Origin: an uncultured Microscilla sp. | Lineage (GTDB): Bacteria > Bacteroidota > Bacteroidia > Cytophagales > Microscillaceae | Length of the DNA stretch: 35,756 bases | Assembly: GCF_947493425.1 (NCBI RefSeq) | Contig: NZ_CANLRP010000087.1 | Location: 1 to 35,756 of the forward strand | Direction: 5' to 3' | Part shown: positions 1 through 9,300 of the stretch, piece after piece | Position numbering within the stretch: position 1 is the first letter of the stretch | How the letters are laid out: each line of letters starts with the position of its first letter | The notes under the pieces: model-generated | Seen by the model: only the letters and a program-made list of their open reading frames with translations | Told to the model about the DNA's origin: nothing | The model's database searches: none | Made by a program: the position numbers and the translations under genes

Positions 1-1
1 G

Positions 2-160
2 AGCGAGTACCCTGAGTATATCGCCAAAATGAAAGAATGTATAAAAACGCCCGAAGACCTCAAAGAAATAAAACGTGATTATCCTAAGATATATTCGTTT
101 ATGGCACAAAAAGCATACAAGTTGGGCAAGAGGTTGGAGAAGGATTTATTGGGCGAGTAG
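2..160 (+). CDS. C-terminal fragment of an unknown protein
   Basis: The reading frame is open from the window edge to a TAG stop at 158-160 and gives 52 residues, starting SEYPEYIAKM and ending KDLLGE. It is lysine- and glutamate-rich and probably helical. The start lies outside the window, so neither family nor full length can be judged. Codon use resembles that of the neighbouring genes, which supports a real coding end. Confidence 0.5.
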   Translation, partial: SEYPEYIAKMKECIKTPEDLKEIKRDYPKIYSFMAQKAYKLGKRLEKDLLGE

Positions 161-181
161 GGGGTGTTTTACCTTCTTTAC

Positions 182-261
182 TGGGTCAAGCCTTCCGCAG
201 GGCGACTTGAACGATGGATTAGTAGAAGCCTGAGGACTTATCTGCGAGTGCAGCCTGACCC
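182..261. repeat. imperfect inverted repeat
   Basis: The arm starting TGGGTCAAGCC at 182 pairs with the arm ending GCCTGACCCA at 261, with CCGCAG/CTGCG pairing further in. It lies between the 3' ends of two convergent genes (stops at 160 and 333). It may act as a transcription end or be a short dispersed repeat. There is no clear T-run on the plus side; the minus-strand reading is preceded by TTTTTG. Confidence 0.4.
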
Positions 262-332
262 AAAAACAAGCGCCTTTGATTTGCTACACAAGCAAAGCTT
301 GTCTTATAAGAATCTTACACTAATTAAATGAG

Positions 333-1121
333 TCAGGAAGCCTTAGAAAAACTTGCCTGAACAGCAGTTTTCATACCTGCTAACAATGCCTCATACTCTT
401 GCCAAAAATCATCTTCTCGTGATGGGTCAAACTCTGCCCAAATACTATCTCCTTTATGTTGATAAGCCTGTTGTGCATCATACAAGTCAGCATTGTTTAT
501 ATGGGCTATAAAGCTTTTTGCAAACGCTGCTAGTTCACTCATCATTTTTTTGAGTTTGCTCGCGCTTTGTTTAGACTTTTGACGAAAATAGGTTCTGTAG
601 GAAGCATTGAGGGATGCAAGATTATGATCTATAAAGTGTTTTTGCTTCGCCAACAAAAGCCTCATTTCTTTTTCCAAGCCCCTAAACCCTTTTATCTTTT
701 GGTGAACCACCTGCTTAGTCAAAAACCATCGTTTTTTTGTTAAAAAAAGTTCTGCTTTGTTTTTTTTATGATCAAAACGTTGCCTAATAGCAACCAGTGT
801 ATTATCCATAGTTAGCCATTGAGCACGTAACTTGGAAGCAATTGTATTCTTTACTGCTACGGGTTGATGTTTTTTGGTTGGGATGAGGTAATCTCTGCAA
901 AATTCTACAAGCAAAAAAGGAAGGTTAACCAGCAAAGGGGAAAATAGTAATAAAAGAAAAGACTTCCAGTTCACTGCGTCGGTATTGCCAAACATCAATA
1001 CAAGGAAAAATGCAACTACAGAAAATATATAAATGGCAGGGGTAGCACCTCTCTCCCATATATTCTCAGAGTTGGCGCCAAAAAATAAGGCACAGTTTAT
1101 TACAATCATTATTTCAATCAT
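333..1121 (-). CDS. hypothetical membrane-anchored coiled-coil protein
   Basis: I do not recognise a family. The 262-residue protein starts with three hydrophobic stretches (about residues 5-15, 27-45 and 52-73), followed by a basic, soluble, heptad-like helical region (about 80-205) rich in Lys, Gln and Leu, and a more acidic end. This suggests an inner-membrane anchor with a cytoplasmic coiled coil. A second Met at residue 5 could be the true start. It is divergent from the tetR gene across a 426 bp gap and convergent with the fragment at the window edge, so it is probably monocistronic. It could be lineage-specific. Confidence 0.6.
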   Translation of the reverse strand: MIEIMIVINCALFFGANSENIWERGATPAIYIFSVVAFFLVLMFGNTDAVNWKSFLLLLFSPLLVNLPFLLVEFCRDYLIPTKKHQPVAVKNTIASKLRAQWLTMDNTLVAIRQRFDHKKNKAELFLTKKRWFLTKQVVHQKIKGFRGLEKEMRLLLAKQKHFIDHNLASLNASYRTYFRQKSKQSASKLKKMMSELAAFAKSFIAHINNADLYDAQQAYQHKGDSIWAEFDPSREDDFWQEYEALLAGMKTAVQASFSKAS

Positions 1122-1272
1122 AGTATTTATAAGTTTGATTACTTTTATTGCAGTATACGATCAAGCCTACACAGTTGTTTATTTGTTGTGTTGAGGGCTG
1201 GCACTGCTCAAACCTCCCTAAGAGCTTAGCCACAATAGCAGTGGCTCTTGTTGAGTTTGCCAAAATAAAACA

Positions 1273-1290
1273 TTTGTACACCCGTACTAA
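1273..1290. promoter_or_regulatory. TetR-type operator O1 (imperfect)
   Basis: TTTGTACACCCGTACTAA matches 14 of 18 positions of the two better copies downstream and keeps 5 of 6 arm bases as a dyad. It lies 103 bp upstream of O2, about ten helical turns. Assignment to the adjacent TetR is inferred from proximity and repetition. Confidence 0.45.
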
Positions 1291-1375
1291 AAATACTCCT
1301 TTTCACTAAATTTCTCTCCTATTTCACTTCCTTTTTCAAGGTTTTTTTGTTAAAAGTTCAATTTTTTTATTGTAT

Positions 1376-1393
1376 TTAGTACACTTATACTAA
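1376..1393. promoter_or_regulatory. TetR-type operator O2 (full palindrome)
   Basis: TTAGTACACTTATACTAA has perfect 6-bp arms (TTAGTA/TACTAA) around a 6-bp centre. It ends 6 bp before the proposed -33 element of tetR. A half-site with the same TATACTAA core lies at 1418-1425, offset by 32 bp, and overlaps the proposed -7 element. Confidence 0.6.
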
Positions 1394-1399
1394 AAAAGC

Positions 1400-1430
1400 T
1401 TGCTTATAAAGTTTGTATATACTAATTTTG
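1400..1430 (+). promoter_or_regulatory. probable tetR promoter, Bacteroidota type
   Basis: TAATTTTG at 1423-1430 matches the Bacteroidota -7 consensus TAnnTTTG exactly. TTG at 1400-1402 fits the -33 element with a 20 bp spacer. The -7 overlaps the operator half-site at 1418-1425, as expected for autorepression. Transcription would start near 1437 and leave a leader of about 110 nt that contains O3. Confidence 0.5.
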
Positions 1431-1480
1431 TCGTATTAAAATAGAAAACAGCCGATAAGCTGTTATTTTTTTGCTTATAA

Positions 1481-1498
1481 TTAGTACAGTTATACTAA
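1481..1498. promoter_or_regulatory. TetR-type operator O3 (full palindrome)
   Basis: TTAGTACAGTTATACTAA differs from O2 at a single central base and has the same perfect arms. It lies 105 bp downstream of O2. A 12-base partial copy, CAGTTATACTAA at 1519-1530, repeats the same 32 bp offset seen after O2 and ends 17 bp before the tetR start codon. Confidence 0.6.
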
Positions 1499-1547
1499 TT
1501 GTAAAACATTCAACCAATCAGTTATACTAATTTAGAAAACAAACACT

Positions 1548-2192
1548 ATGAGCAGCGATACCAAAGAACGTATTCTTGACAAAGCCACTGAGCTATTTAA
1601 CGAGCAAGGCATTACCAATACCAGCATTCGCAATATTGCCGATGCGCTGGAGATAAGCCCAGGTAACATTACTTACCATTTCAAGAGCAAAGAAGAGATT
1701 GTACAACACATTCAGGAGCGTAATTTTCAGAGTATACAATCGGTGCTTGCCCAAAGCGAGCGGGTAGGGTTAGAGCATTTTGACAAAATATTGGACACGG
1801 TAATGATACAACAACAACGGAGTCGTTGTTTTTTTTCTGATACCATGGATTTGGTGCGTAACTACCCTAGCATTGCCCAAAAGCTTGCCCAAAACATAAC
1901 CAAAAATCTTAAGACAGCGAGGGTACTTTTTGACTATTACATTGGGCGGGGCTTGCTGAAACCCGAACGTACCGAAGGGGCTTACGATCAGTTGATTCAC
2001 TCTATATTGCTGGTGTGTATATCGTGGCTGAAGCACCAAACCGTAATGGCTACCAATGATGTACATTTTTCGGAAGAGTATTTTCTAGGAATGCTTCGAA
2101 GCATGTTCATTCCTCATCTGACCGAAAAGGGGCTGAAAGAATATGAGGCTTTGCATAGAGAAAAGGCATCAACGAATGACCATAAAGTTTAA
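1548..2192 (+). CDS. TetR/AcrR family transcriptional regulator
   Basis: The 214-residue length is typical for TetR regulators. The N-terminus TKERILDKATELFNEQG leads into a helix-turn-helix at about residues 24-47 (TSIRNIADALEISPGNITYHF, split here by the recognition helix), with the family's common YHFKSKEE ending. The C-terminal half is an all-helical ligand and dimer domain without a recognisable ligand signature. The gene lies directly upstream of, and in line with, a tripartite RND pump. In this family that context usually means repression of itself and of the pump, relieved by a pump substrate. Clear operator copies occur only upstream of tetR, so the pump may be read through from the tetR promoter. 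Confidence 0.9.
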   Translation: MSSDTKERILDKATELFNEQGITNTSIRNIADALEISPGNITYHFKSKEEIVQHIQERNFQSIQSVLAQSERVGLEHFDKILDTVMIQQQRSRCFFSDTMDLVRNYPSIAQKLAQNITKNLKTARVLFDYYIGRGLLKPERTEGAYDQLIHSILLVCISWLKHQTVMATNDVHFSEEYFLGMLRSMFIPHLTEKGLKEYEALHREKASTNDHKV

Positions 2193-2234
2193 ACCTTGGC
2201 TAAATGGTTCTATGGTTTCGCGATGCATTGCATA

Positions 2235-2396
2235 AGAGCTTGTTTAAATTTTCGCATTTAGCGTGATTTTCGATGAATTTTGTTCTCAGATGCGTTAAAT
2301 TTTGAAGGAATAGCCGGGCTATTGCAGATAAATTTAACAATATATGAGGGCAAAATTCGCGTAAAGTGCCTATTAGGTGAATTTTAAACGAGCTCT
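2235..2396. repeat. 162 bp imperfect palindrome (MITE-like)
   Basis: The ends are AGAGCTTGTTTAAA and TTTAAACGAGCTCT, inverted copies with one mismatch. Pairing continues inward (AATTTTG with CAAAATT, GTTAAATTT with AAATTTAAC) to the central hairpin AATAGCCGGGCTATT. The element lies between tetR and the outer-membrane gene of the same presumed operon. It would form a long hairpin RNA if transcribed and could end or attenuate read-through. It is not related by sequence to the 165 bp family elsewhere in the window, but has the same size and design. Confidence 0.75.
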
Positions 2397-2459
2397 AATT
2401 ATTAACGCTAATTTTTTTGTGACTAAATATATACATCAGGCGACAGATTAGATAAAATA

Positions 2460-4913
2460 ATGAAAAGACTAAAAAACATAATGAATCAATATCATAGGTT
2501 TTCCATGAACAAATTTGAGCTGTCAGGCTTGTGGTTGTTAATGCTGGTGGCATTGCCCATTGGCCTGCAGGCGCAAAATAAAAAACCGTTGACTATAGGC
2601 ATAGTGACAGACGGTAAATGGGCAGGGAGCGAGCGTTTTGTGCAGGCGTTACAAAACGAAACGCAGGCATTGCTCAAAAACGAATATGAGGTATCATTTG
2701 CCAAACAATATACTTTGCATAGTCAATGGACAGCCAAGTCAATTAAAAAGAATATTGCCCAACTGATGCAAAATCAGGCAGTAGAGGTAGTAGTGGGGGT
2801 AGGTCCGGTTACCTCGCAATTGTTGGCAAACCAAACCAACTACCCCAAGCCCACCATTGCGAGTACTGTAGTAAATCCCGAACTGCAAAAGCTACCCTTA
2901 ACCAAACAAAATACTTCTGGAGTCAAAAACTTTACTTACTTGGTGTCGCCTTATGCACCCAAGCGCGACTTAGAAGTTTTTCATCAATTGTATCCTTTCA
3001 AAAAAGTGGGGATTTTGTTATATGACGAGATACTGAAAGCGATGCCTTTTGTGAAAACTTATTTTGAGCAAAAGACCCAACAGATGGGGGTACAATTTGA
3101 GTTGATTCCGACCAACACCAGCGCCCGCCAAGCCCTCGCCAACATAGGCAAAGACATAGATGCAATATACTTGGGGGCTATTTTTAGAATGTCGTCCAGT
3201 GAAATCCAACAATTGATCCAAGGCATTAACGATCGAAAACTGCCTTCGTTTGCCTTATTGGGCACACCCGACGTACAGCGCGGAGCAATGGCAGGCATAG
3301 CGCCTCCGTCTAACCCCAAACGCATTAGTCGCAGGGTGGCGCTCAATATTCAACGCAGTGTGTCGGGTGAAAACCCCGCCAATTTTTCGGTGAACCTTTC
3401 ATTTAAAGAGCGTTTGGTGATCAATATGGCTACAGTGCGTACCATTGATTACTACCCTACCTGGAGCCAGTTGTCAGAGGCAGAACTCATCAACGAAGAT
3501 AAGCAAAACATTGCCCGAAAGGTAAACCTGCAACAGGTAGCAGAAGAAGCCATCAAAGCCAACCTGGAGTTGAAAGTGGCTCAGCAAGACGTGGCAAGTG
3601 GTTTTACCAATATCCGCAATGCCCAGTCGAACCTACGCCCTAGAATAGAGGTGTCGGCATCGGGGCGAATGATAGATAAAGACCGGGCGGCGGCGAGCTT
3701 TGGCAACCAACCCGAATATGCTACCATTGGATCAGTGTCGTTTACTCAGGTGTTGCTTTCGCCCAAGGCCCAAGGCAATGTGCATGTGCAACGACAGCTG
3801 CAACAAGGGCGCGAACACCAACGCCAGCACACCCGACTGGATGTGGTGCTGCAAGCTACCCAAAGTTACCTCAATATACTGAGAGCAAAAACGCTGGAAA
3901 ATATTCAAAAAGATAACTTAAGACTGACCCGTCGCAACCTGGAGCTGGCACGTACCCGCAAGGCAGTGGGGTATTCGGGTCCTTCAGACTTGTACCGTTG
4001 GGAAAGCCAAATTGCCTTGACCAAAAAAGACTTGATTGACGCCCAGGCGCAGCTTAAGCTGGCAGCCATCAACTTGAACCAGTTGCTCAACCGACCTATC
4101 AACGAGGAGTTTGTGGCAGAAGAAATTAACCTAAAAAACAGCTCGTTGATTGTGGCTAATCCTGCAATCTTTAACTACATAGATAACCCTAAAAAATACC
4201 AGGTTTTGGCTGATTTTTTGGTGGAAGAAGGTATTCGTAACTTGCCAGAAATCAAGCAGTTAGATGCAGCCATTGCCGCACAAAAAAGCCTGCGTTTGCT
4301 TACCCGTCGTCAAAACTACACGCCTACTATAGCCTTACAAGCAGGTGCCGATTATTTGTTTTATCGTGGTGGTGAGGGGGTAGGCGCTCCTTCTATTGTG
4401 ATACCAAGCGCAGCGGGTAATGTTAACTTAAGTGATAACTTTTCGTCGCCCGACAAACTCAACTGGCAGGTGGGAGTGAAGGCGTCGTTGCCCATTATCA
4501 ATGGCGGTCAACGCAGGGCAGAACTCCAAAAAAACAATATTGAAATTTTGAAAATGGAGGCACAAAAGCAAGACTTGATTCTTAAGCTCAAGCAGCGCAT
4601 TATGGCGTCGTTGGCGCTTACGCGAGCGGCCTATAGTAGCATTCAATTGACCCAAGCGGCCGAAAAAGCAGCAAGTAAAAACTTTGATTTGGTGCAAGAT
4701 GCTTACTCTAAAGGTGTGGTGTCTATCATTCAGCTCATCGATGCTCAAAATGCCGCCATCAAGTCAGAGCAATTTGCCTCTAATGCAGTGTATGAGTTTA
4801 TCATTCAGTTATTGGCATTGGAACGCGCCAAGGGTAGTTATTATTTTTTGGCTCCTGCCGAACAACAACGCGACTATTTTAACCGATTGGAAACTTATTT
4901 TAAAGGAAATTAA
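2460..4913 (+). CDS. fusion of periplasmic substrate-binding domain and TolC-like outer membrane efflux protein
   Basis: This 817-residue protein joins two domains. After a signal peptide (hydrophobic core about residues 22-35, cleavage near QAQ-39) comes a type-1 periplasmic-binding fold at about 43-320. It resembles the ABC_sub_bind family (IGIVTDGKWAG, VVVGVGPVTSQLL, KKVGILLYDE, AIYLGAIFR, GTPDVQRGAMAGIAPP). From about 345 to 800 it is an outer membrane efflux protein with two OEP halves, including the NARSNLRP-like segment NAQSNLRPRIEVSA and the helix pair around RNLELARTRKAVG. Ordinary TolC proteins have 420-500 residues, so the extra 300 are the binding domain. It heads the pump genes and would give the periplasm-to-exterior duct. 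Alternative starts are Met8 and Met16, and Met16 gives a more usual signal peptide. Confidence 0.85.
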   Translation: MKRLKNIMNQYHRFSMNKFELSGLWLLMLVALPIGLQAQNKKPLTIGIVTDGKWAGSERFVQALQNETQALLKNEYEVSFAKQYTLHSQWTAKSIKKNIAQLMQNQAVEVVVGVGPVTSQLLANQTNYPKPTIASTVVNPELQKLPLTKQNTSGVKNFTYLVSPYAPKRDLEVFHQLYPFKKVGILLYDEILKAMPFVKTYFEQKTQQMGVQFELIPTNTSARQALANIGKDIDAIYLGAIFRMSSSEIQQLIQGINDRKLPSFALLGTPDVQRGAMAGIAPPSNPKRISRRVALNIQRSVSGENPANFSVNLSFKERLVINMATVRTIDYYPTWSQLSEAELINEDKQNIARKVNLQQVAEEAIKANLELKVAQQDVASGFTNIRNAQSNLRPRIEVSASGRMIDKDRAAASFGNQPEYATIGSVSFTQVLLSPKAQGNVHVQRQLQQGREHQRQHTRLDVVLQATQSYLNILRAKTLENIQKDNLRLTRRNLELARTRKAVGYSGPSDLYRWESQIALTKKDLIDAQAQLKLAAINLNQLLNRPINEEFVAEEINLKNSSLIVANPAIFNYIDNPKKYQVLADFLVEEGIRNLPEIKQLDAAIAAQKSLRLLTRRQNYTPTIALQAGADYLFYRGGEGVGAPSIVIPSAAGNVNLSDNFSSPDKLNWQVGVKASLPIINGGQRRAELQKNNIEILKMEAQKQDLILKLKQRIMASLALTRAAYSSIQLTQAAEKAASKNFDLVQDAYSKGVVSIIQLIDAQNAAIKSEQFASNAVYEFIIQLLALERAKGSYYFLAPAEQQRDYFNRLETYFKGN

Positions 4914-5011
4914 CAAAAAGCCTCGAGCAATAAGCTTTAAGCGGCAAGTTTTCAAGGCTTTGCCATTACTTGTCGCTTGAGGCTGGACGCTTACGGCTAA
5001 ACAGATATTCA

Positions 5012-6100
5012 ATGAAAACAACATATTATATTTCACTGCTTGCGCTGACCTTGTTTGTGGCGGCTTGTGGCAGCAAAAAAACAACGAAGAAAGAGGTCAT
5101 TCGCCCAGTGCGTTACCAACAAGTGTACAAATCGGGGGGCAAGAGTAGCCGTACTTTTTCGGGGGTGGCACGTGCCAGTACCGAAACCCGCCTGAGTTTT
5201 AAAGTATCGGGAACCATTCAGGTGCTCAATGTAAAAGTGGGGCAGAAAGTAAAAGCAGGGCAGTTGATTGCCTCGGTAGATGCGGCAGATTATGTGCTGC
5301 AATACGAAGATGCCAAAGCGTCGTTGCGTAATGTAGAGGCGCAGATGCAAAATGCCCAATCGTCTTATAACCGTTTACGCCAATTGTACGAAAATAATAA
5401 TGCGTCGCTGAGTGATTATGAAAAAGCAAAAACGGGGTATGAATCGGCGAAAGCCACGGTAAACTCTATCAAAAAGAAAATTGCCCTGGCGCAATCTCAA
5501 ATCAATTATACCAAAATAGTGGCGCCCCGCGATGGGGTGGTGGCAGAGGTATTGGTAGAAACCAACGAAAATGTGTCGCCAGGCAGACCTATAGTACAGC
5601 TGGATTCAGGCAAAGAGCTGGAGGTGAAGGTAGACATTCCAGAGGTGTTTATTGCCAAGGTAAAAAGCGGTGATACGGTGCAGATGAGGTTTTCGGCGCA
5701 GCCTCAAACTCTGTATAAGGGCATTGTACACGAGGTGGCTTTTACGGCTTCGCGTGGCAAAACTACTTATCCGGTAACGGTGAAGATTTTGAACCCTGAC
5801 CAGAATATGCGCCCAAGCATGACTTGTAATGTAACGTTTGTATTTGACTATGGCACTGCCTCGCCCAAGATGTTGGTACCTGCCATTGCGGTAAGGCAAG
5901 ATGTACAGGGCAAACGCTATGTGTTTACGGTAAAAGATGCCAAGGGGAAAATTAGTGAAGTAGTAAAGCAGGTGGTGAAAGTGGGAGATTTGACTGAAGA
6001 AGGCATCGAGATTATGCAAGGACTCAAAGAGGGCGAATTGGTGGTAACGGCTGGGGTGAGTAAGCTCAAAGATGGGCAAAAGGTGAAGTTAAGTCAATAG
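5012..6100 (+). CDS. RND efflux periplasmic adaptor (membrane fusion) lipoprotein
   Basis: The start is set at 5012 because the protein then begins with a lipoprotein signal ending FVAAC, with the lipidated Cys at residue 19. Upstream in-frame codons (from 4970) would add 14 implausible residues. The domains follow the HlyD/AcrA order: a biotinyl-lipoyl half (TIQVLNVKVGQKVKAGQLIAS), an alpha-hairpin (about 80-150), the second lipoyl half (IVAPRDGVVAEVLVETNENV), a beta-barrel (about 190-270) and a membrane-proximal domain ending DGQKVKLSQ. It links the permease to the TolC-like protein. The stop codon falls inside the first unit of the 7-bp repeat array that follows. Confidence 0.9.
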   Translation: MKTTYYISLLALTLFVAACGSKKTTKKEVIRPVRYQQVYKSGGKSSRTFSGVARASTETRLSFKVSGTIQVLNVKVGQKVKAGQLIASVDAADYVLQYEDAKASLRNVEAQMQNAQSSYNRLRQLYENNNASLSDYEKAKTGYESAKATVNSIKKKIALAQSQINYTKIVAPRDGVVAEVLVETNENVSPGRPIVQLDSGKELEVKVDIPEVFIAKVKSGDTVQMRFSAQPQTLYKGIVHEVAFTASRGKTTYPVTVKILNPDQNMRPSMTCNVTFVFDYGTASPKMLVPAIAVRQDVQGKRYVFTVKDAKGKISEVVKQVVKVGDLTEEGIEIMQGLKEGELVVTAGVSKLKDGQKVKLSQ

Positions 6101-6148
6101 TCGGTAGTCAATAGTCGGTAGTCGGTAGTCGGTAGTCGGGAGTCAGTA
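6093..6148 (+). repeat. tandem array of eight 7-bp units (GTCGGTA)
   Basis: Eight contiguous heptamers read GTCAATA, GTCGGTA, GTCAATA, then GTCGGTA three times, GTCGGGA and GTCAGTA. The first overlaps the end of the adaptor gene and supplies its stop codon. Inverted, degenerate heptamers return at 6245-6305 (GGACTACCGACTCCC and nearby), so the 217 bp gap before the permease gene is one element with inverted heptamer edges. Confidence 0.85.
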
Positions 6149-6174
6149 GTTGGAGGCTTTATAGCCCTTAGCTT

Positions 6175-6233
6175 TAGCTTGCACTACTTGTGGTAAATTG
6201 TACAAATTTGCAAATATGAGAAAATGCAAGCTA
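6175..6233. repeat. inverted repeat inside the adaptor-permease gap
   Basis: TAGCTTGCA at 6175-6183 and TGCAAGCTA at 6225-6233 are perfect 9-bp inverted copies separated by 41 AT-rich bases. They form the inner part of the heptamer-edged element, between two genes that must be co-produced. Confidence 0.6.
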
Positions 6234-6317
6234 TAATTTAACTACGCTCGACTCCTTAGTCTCGCATAGTCACAATGGACTACCGACTCCCAACTTTGGA
6301 CTATTAAAACTAAAATT

Positions 6318-9300
6318 ATGAACATAACAGAATTATCTATAAAAAACAGCCGGATTACGATTGTAATTTTGCTGGTGATTTTACTGGCGGGTTTTAGCAC
6401 TTTTACCAAAATGCCCCGCGCCGAAGACCCTGGTTTTATTGTAAGGGTGGCAAGTATTGTGACAGTGTTTCCGGGGGCAAGCCCCGAACGGGTAGAAATG
6501 CTGGTATCGGACAAACTAGAGAAGGTAATTCAGGAAATACCTGAACTCAACTTTGTTGAAAGCACTTCTAAACCTGGGGTATCTATTATTAAGGTAAATA
6601 TCAAAGAAAGTGAAAAAAAACTGCGTCCTATTTGGGACAAACTTCGCCGAAAGGTAAACAAAGCGGTAGCAAGTGGCGAGCTACCCGACAACATCAGAGG
6701 GCCGCTGGTAAACGATGAATATGGCGATGTATTTGGGATTATTTTGGGCATTACGGGCGAAGGTTTTGATTATGCCGAAATGAAAAAGGTGGCAGACGAG
6801 GTACGCGATGAGTTATTGCGCTTGCCCAATGCTTCGAAGGTAGAAATTTTTGGGGCGCAAGAGGAACGTATTTTTGTGGAGTACAACAATACCCGTTTGG
6901 CTGAGCTGGGGCTAAGTACTTATATATTGCAGCAAAACCTGGCGTCGCGCAATATCATTATTCCAGGCGGGGAGATTACAGTAAACAATGAGCGTATTTT
7001 GCTGGAGCCTTCGGGCAACTTTGAGTCTATAGAAGACCTCAGGAAAACGGTGATTACTTTGCCCAAAACCAATGAAGGTATTTATTTGGGCGACATTGCC
7101 CATGTGTACAGGGGGTATATAGATCCGGCGCGTTCTAAAATGAAAGTGAATGGAACGAAAGGGCTTGCCTTGGCGGTTTCGCTGATAGAAGGCGGCAATA
7201 TTATAGATTTGGGCAAAGATGTAGCGCAAACAATGACGCGTTTGCAGCAACAATACCCCCACGGGATAGACTTTAGTACCATTGCTTACCAACATACAAT
7301 TGTAGACAATAAGGTAAATGATTTTGTGAATAACCTGCTGCAAAGTGTGGCGATTGTATTGGCGGTGATGTTGTTGTTTTTGGGTTTCAAAACTGGGTTT
7401 ATTGTGGCAAGTTTGATTCCTATGACTATGATGTTGAGTTTGTTGCTCATGTCGTTTATGGGCATTGGGCTCGACCAGGTATCGCTTGCCTCGCTGGTGA
7501 TTGCCCTGGGAATGTTGGTAGACAACGCCATTGTGATGTCGGAATCGATTATGGTGCGGATGGAACAAGGCGAAAAGCCCATGGATGCGGCGCTGGCTTC
7601 AGCTAAAGAGTTGAAGGTATCGTTGCTTACTTCATCGCTTACTACTTCGGCGGCATTTCTGCCGATATTTTTGGCAAAATCGAACGTGGGTGAGTTTACT
7701 TCTTCTTTGTTTAAGGTAGTAAGTATTGCTTTGCTCAGCTCGTGGGTGCTTGCCATTACTATGATTCCGATGTTGTGTGTGTATTTCTTAAAAGTAAAAC
7801 GCAAAGACCCCAACAGCGGACAAAATACCCGTTTTCAGCAATTATACCGCCGCTTTTTGTTGTTCAACCTTAAAAGGCCTGCCTTGTTTATAGTGAGCCT
7901 CACTATAGTATTTTTGGGTTCAATGGCTACTTTTAAATATGTGCCCAAGATCTTTTTTCCTCCTTCTGATCGTAATTTGGTGACAGTGCAACTGGAAATG
8001 CCCGTGGGCACCGCCATAGACAAAACCGAGGCAGTGGTTGATCGGTTAGAAAAATACATGAAAGACTCGCTACGGGTAAATGCCCAACGCAAAGAAGGCA
8101 TTGTAAACTGGGGTGCCTGGATAGGCGAAGGAGCGCCCAAATATGCGCTGAACTATAACCCCGAAACGCGTAGCTCTGAGGTAGCTTATTTGTTGGTTAA
8201 TACCACATCGGGCGACAATACCCGCGAAATTTCGGACAAGATAGACGCTTTTTGTTTTGCTCATTTCCCTGACCTGAAAGTAAAGGCAAACCCCATTAAT
8301 ATGGGACCTCCGGTGCGCGACCCGGTAGAGGTGCGTATTTCGGGCAAAGACCCCAAAAAGATTTTTAAGATTGTAGATGAAGTAAAGGCAAAAATTGCCA
8401 GTGTAAATGGTACCCGTAACATTTCGGATAATTGGGGGGTGCGCACCAAAAAACTGGTAGTAAAGGTAAACCAAGCCAAGGCTCGAATGGCGGGAGTAAC
8501 CAGTCAAGACATTGCCATATCATTGCAAACCGAGTTGAGCGGGTTCAATACCAGTGAGTTTCGCGAGGGTGACCAAACCATTCCTATTACGATGCGCACC
8601 GTGGCAAGCGATCGCCAGGATCTGAGCAAACTCGGAAACCTGAACGTATACGCCCAACGATCGGGGCAAACGGTGCCGCTGAAACAAGTGGCAGACTTGG
8701 TGCTTGAGTGGCAGCCCAGTAAGATTATCCGACGCAATCGTTTCAAAACGGTATCGGTCACGGCTGCCCTAGAGGGTGGTTTTACTGCCAAGGGAATCGT
8801 AAGTGAGTTGGTGCCTTGGCTCAAGGCACAACAAAAAACCTGGGACTTAGGCTATTATTTTGAGATTGGTGGGGCACCCGAAAAGTCAGACATTGCCAAC
8901 AAGTCTATCACCGAACAGTTGCCCATTGCCGGTTTTATCATCCTTATTTTGCTGGTAGGGCAGTTTAACTCTATTCGCAAAACTGCCATTATTCTGATTG
9001 CCATTCCGCTCGGTTTGGTAGGCGTAGTGTTGGGGCTATTGGGGGCAGGTTCTTACTTTGGTTTTATGACTTTGCTGGGGGTAATCTCGCTGGCGGGTAT
9101 TGTGATCAACAACGCCATAGTGTTGCTTGACCGTATTCAGCTTGAAATAAACGAACTGGGTAAACCCCCTCAAGAGGCAATTATTGCGGCGGCTCAACAA
9201 CGTTTTCGCCCTATATTGCTTACTACAGCCACTACTGTATTGGGCTTGTTGCCGTTGTGGTTTGGTGGTGGGCTCATGTGGGAGCCTATGGCAATTGCCA

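Larger units (their letters stand above)
1122..1547. other. divergent intergenic region with operator array
   Basis: This 426 bp gap separates the minus-strand membrane protein from tetR. The right two thirds hold the repeated TTAGTA/TACTAA motifs and the promoter listed separately. The left part (1122-1270) shows nothing I can name. Confidence 0.6.

Noticed and set aside
4970..5011. Earlier start of the adaptor protein
   Set aside because: It would bury the lipoprotein signal peptide behind 14 residues; the ATG at 5012 restores a normal signal.
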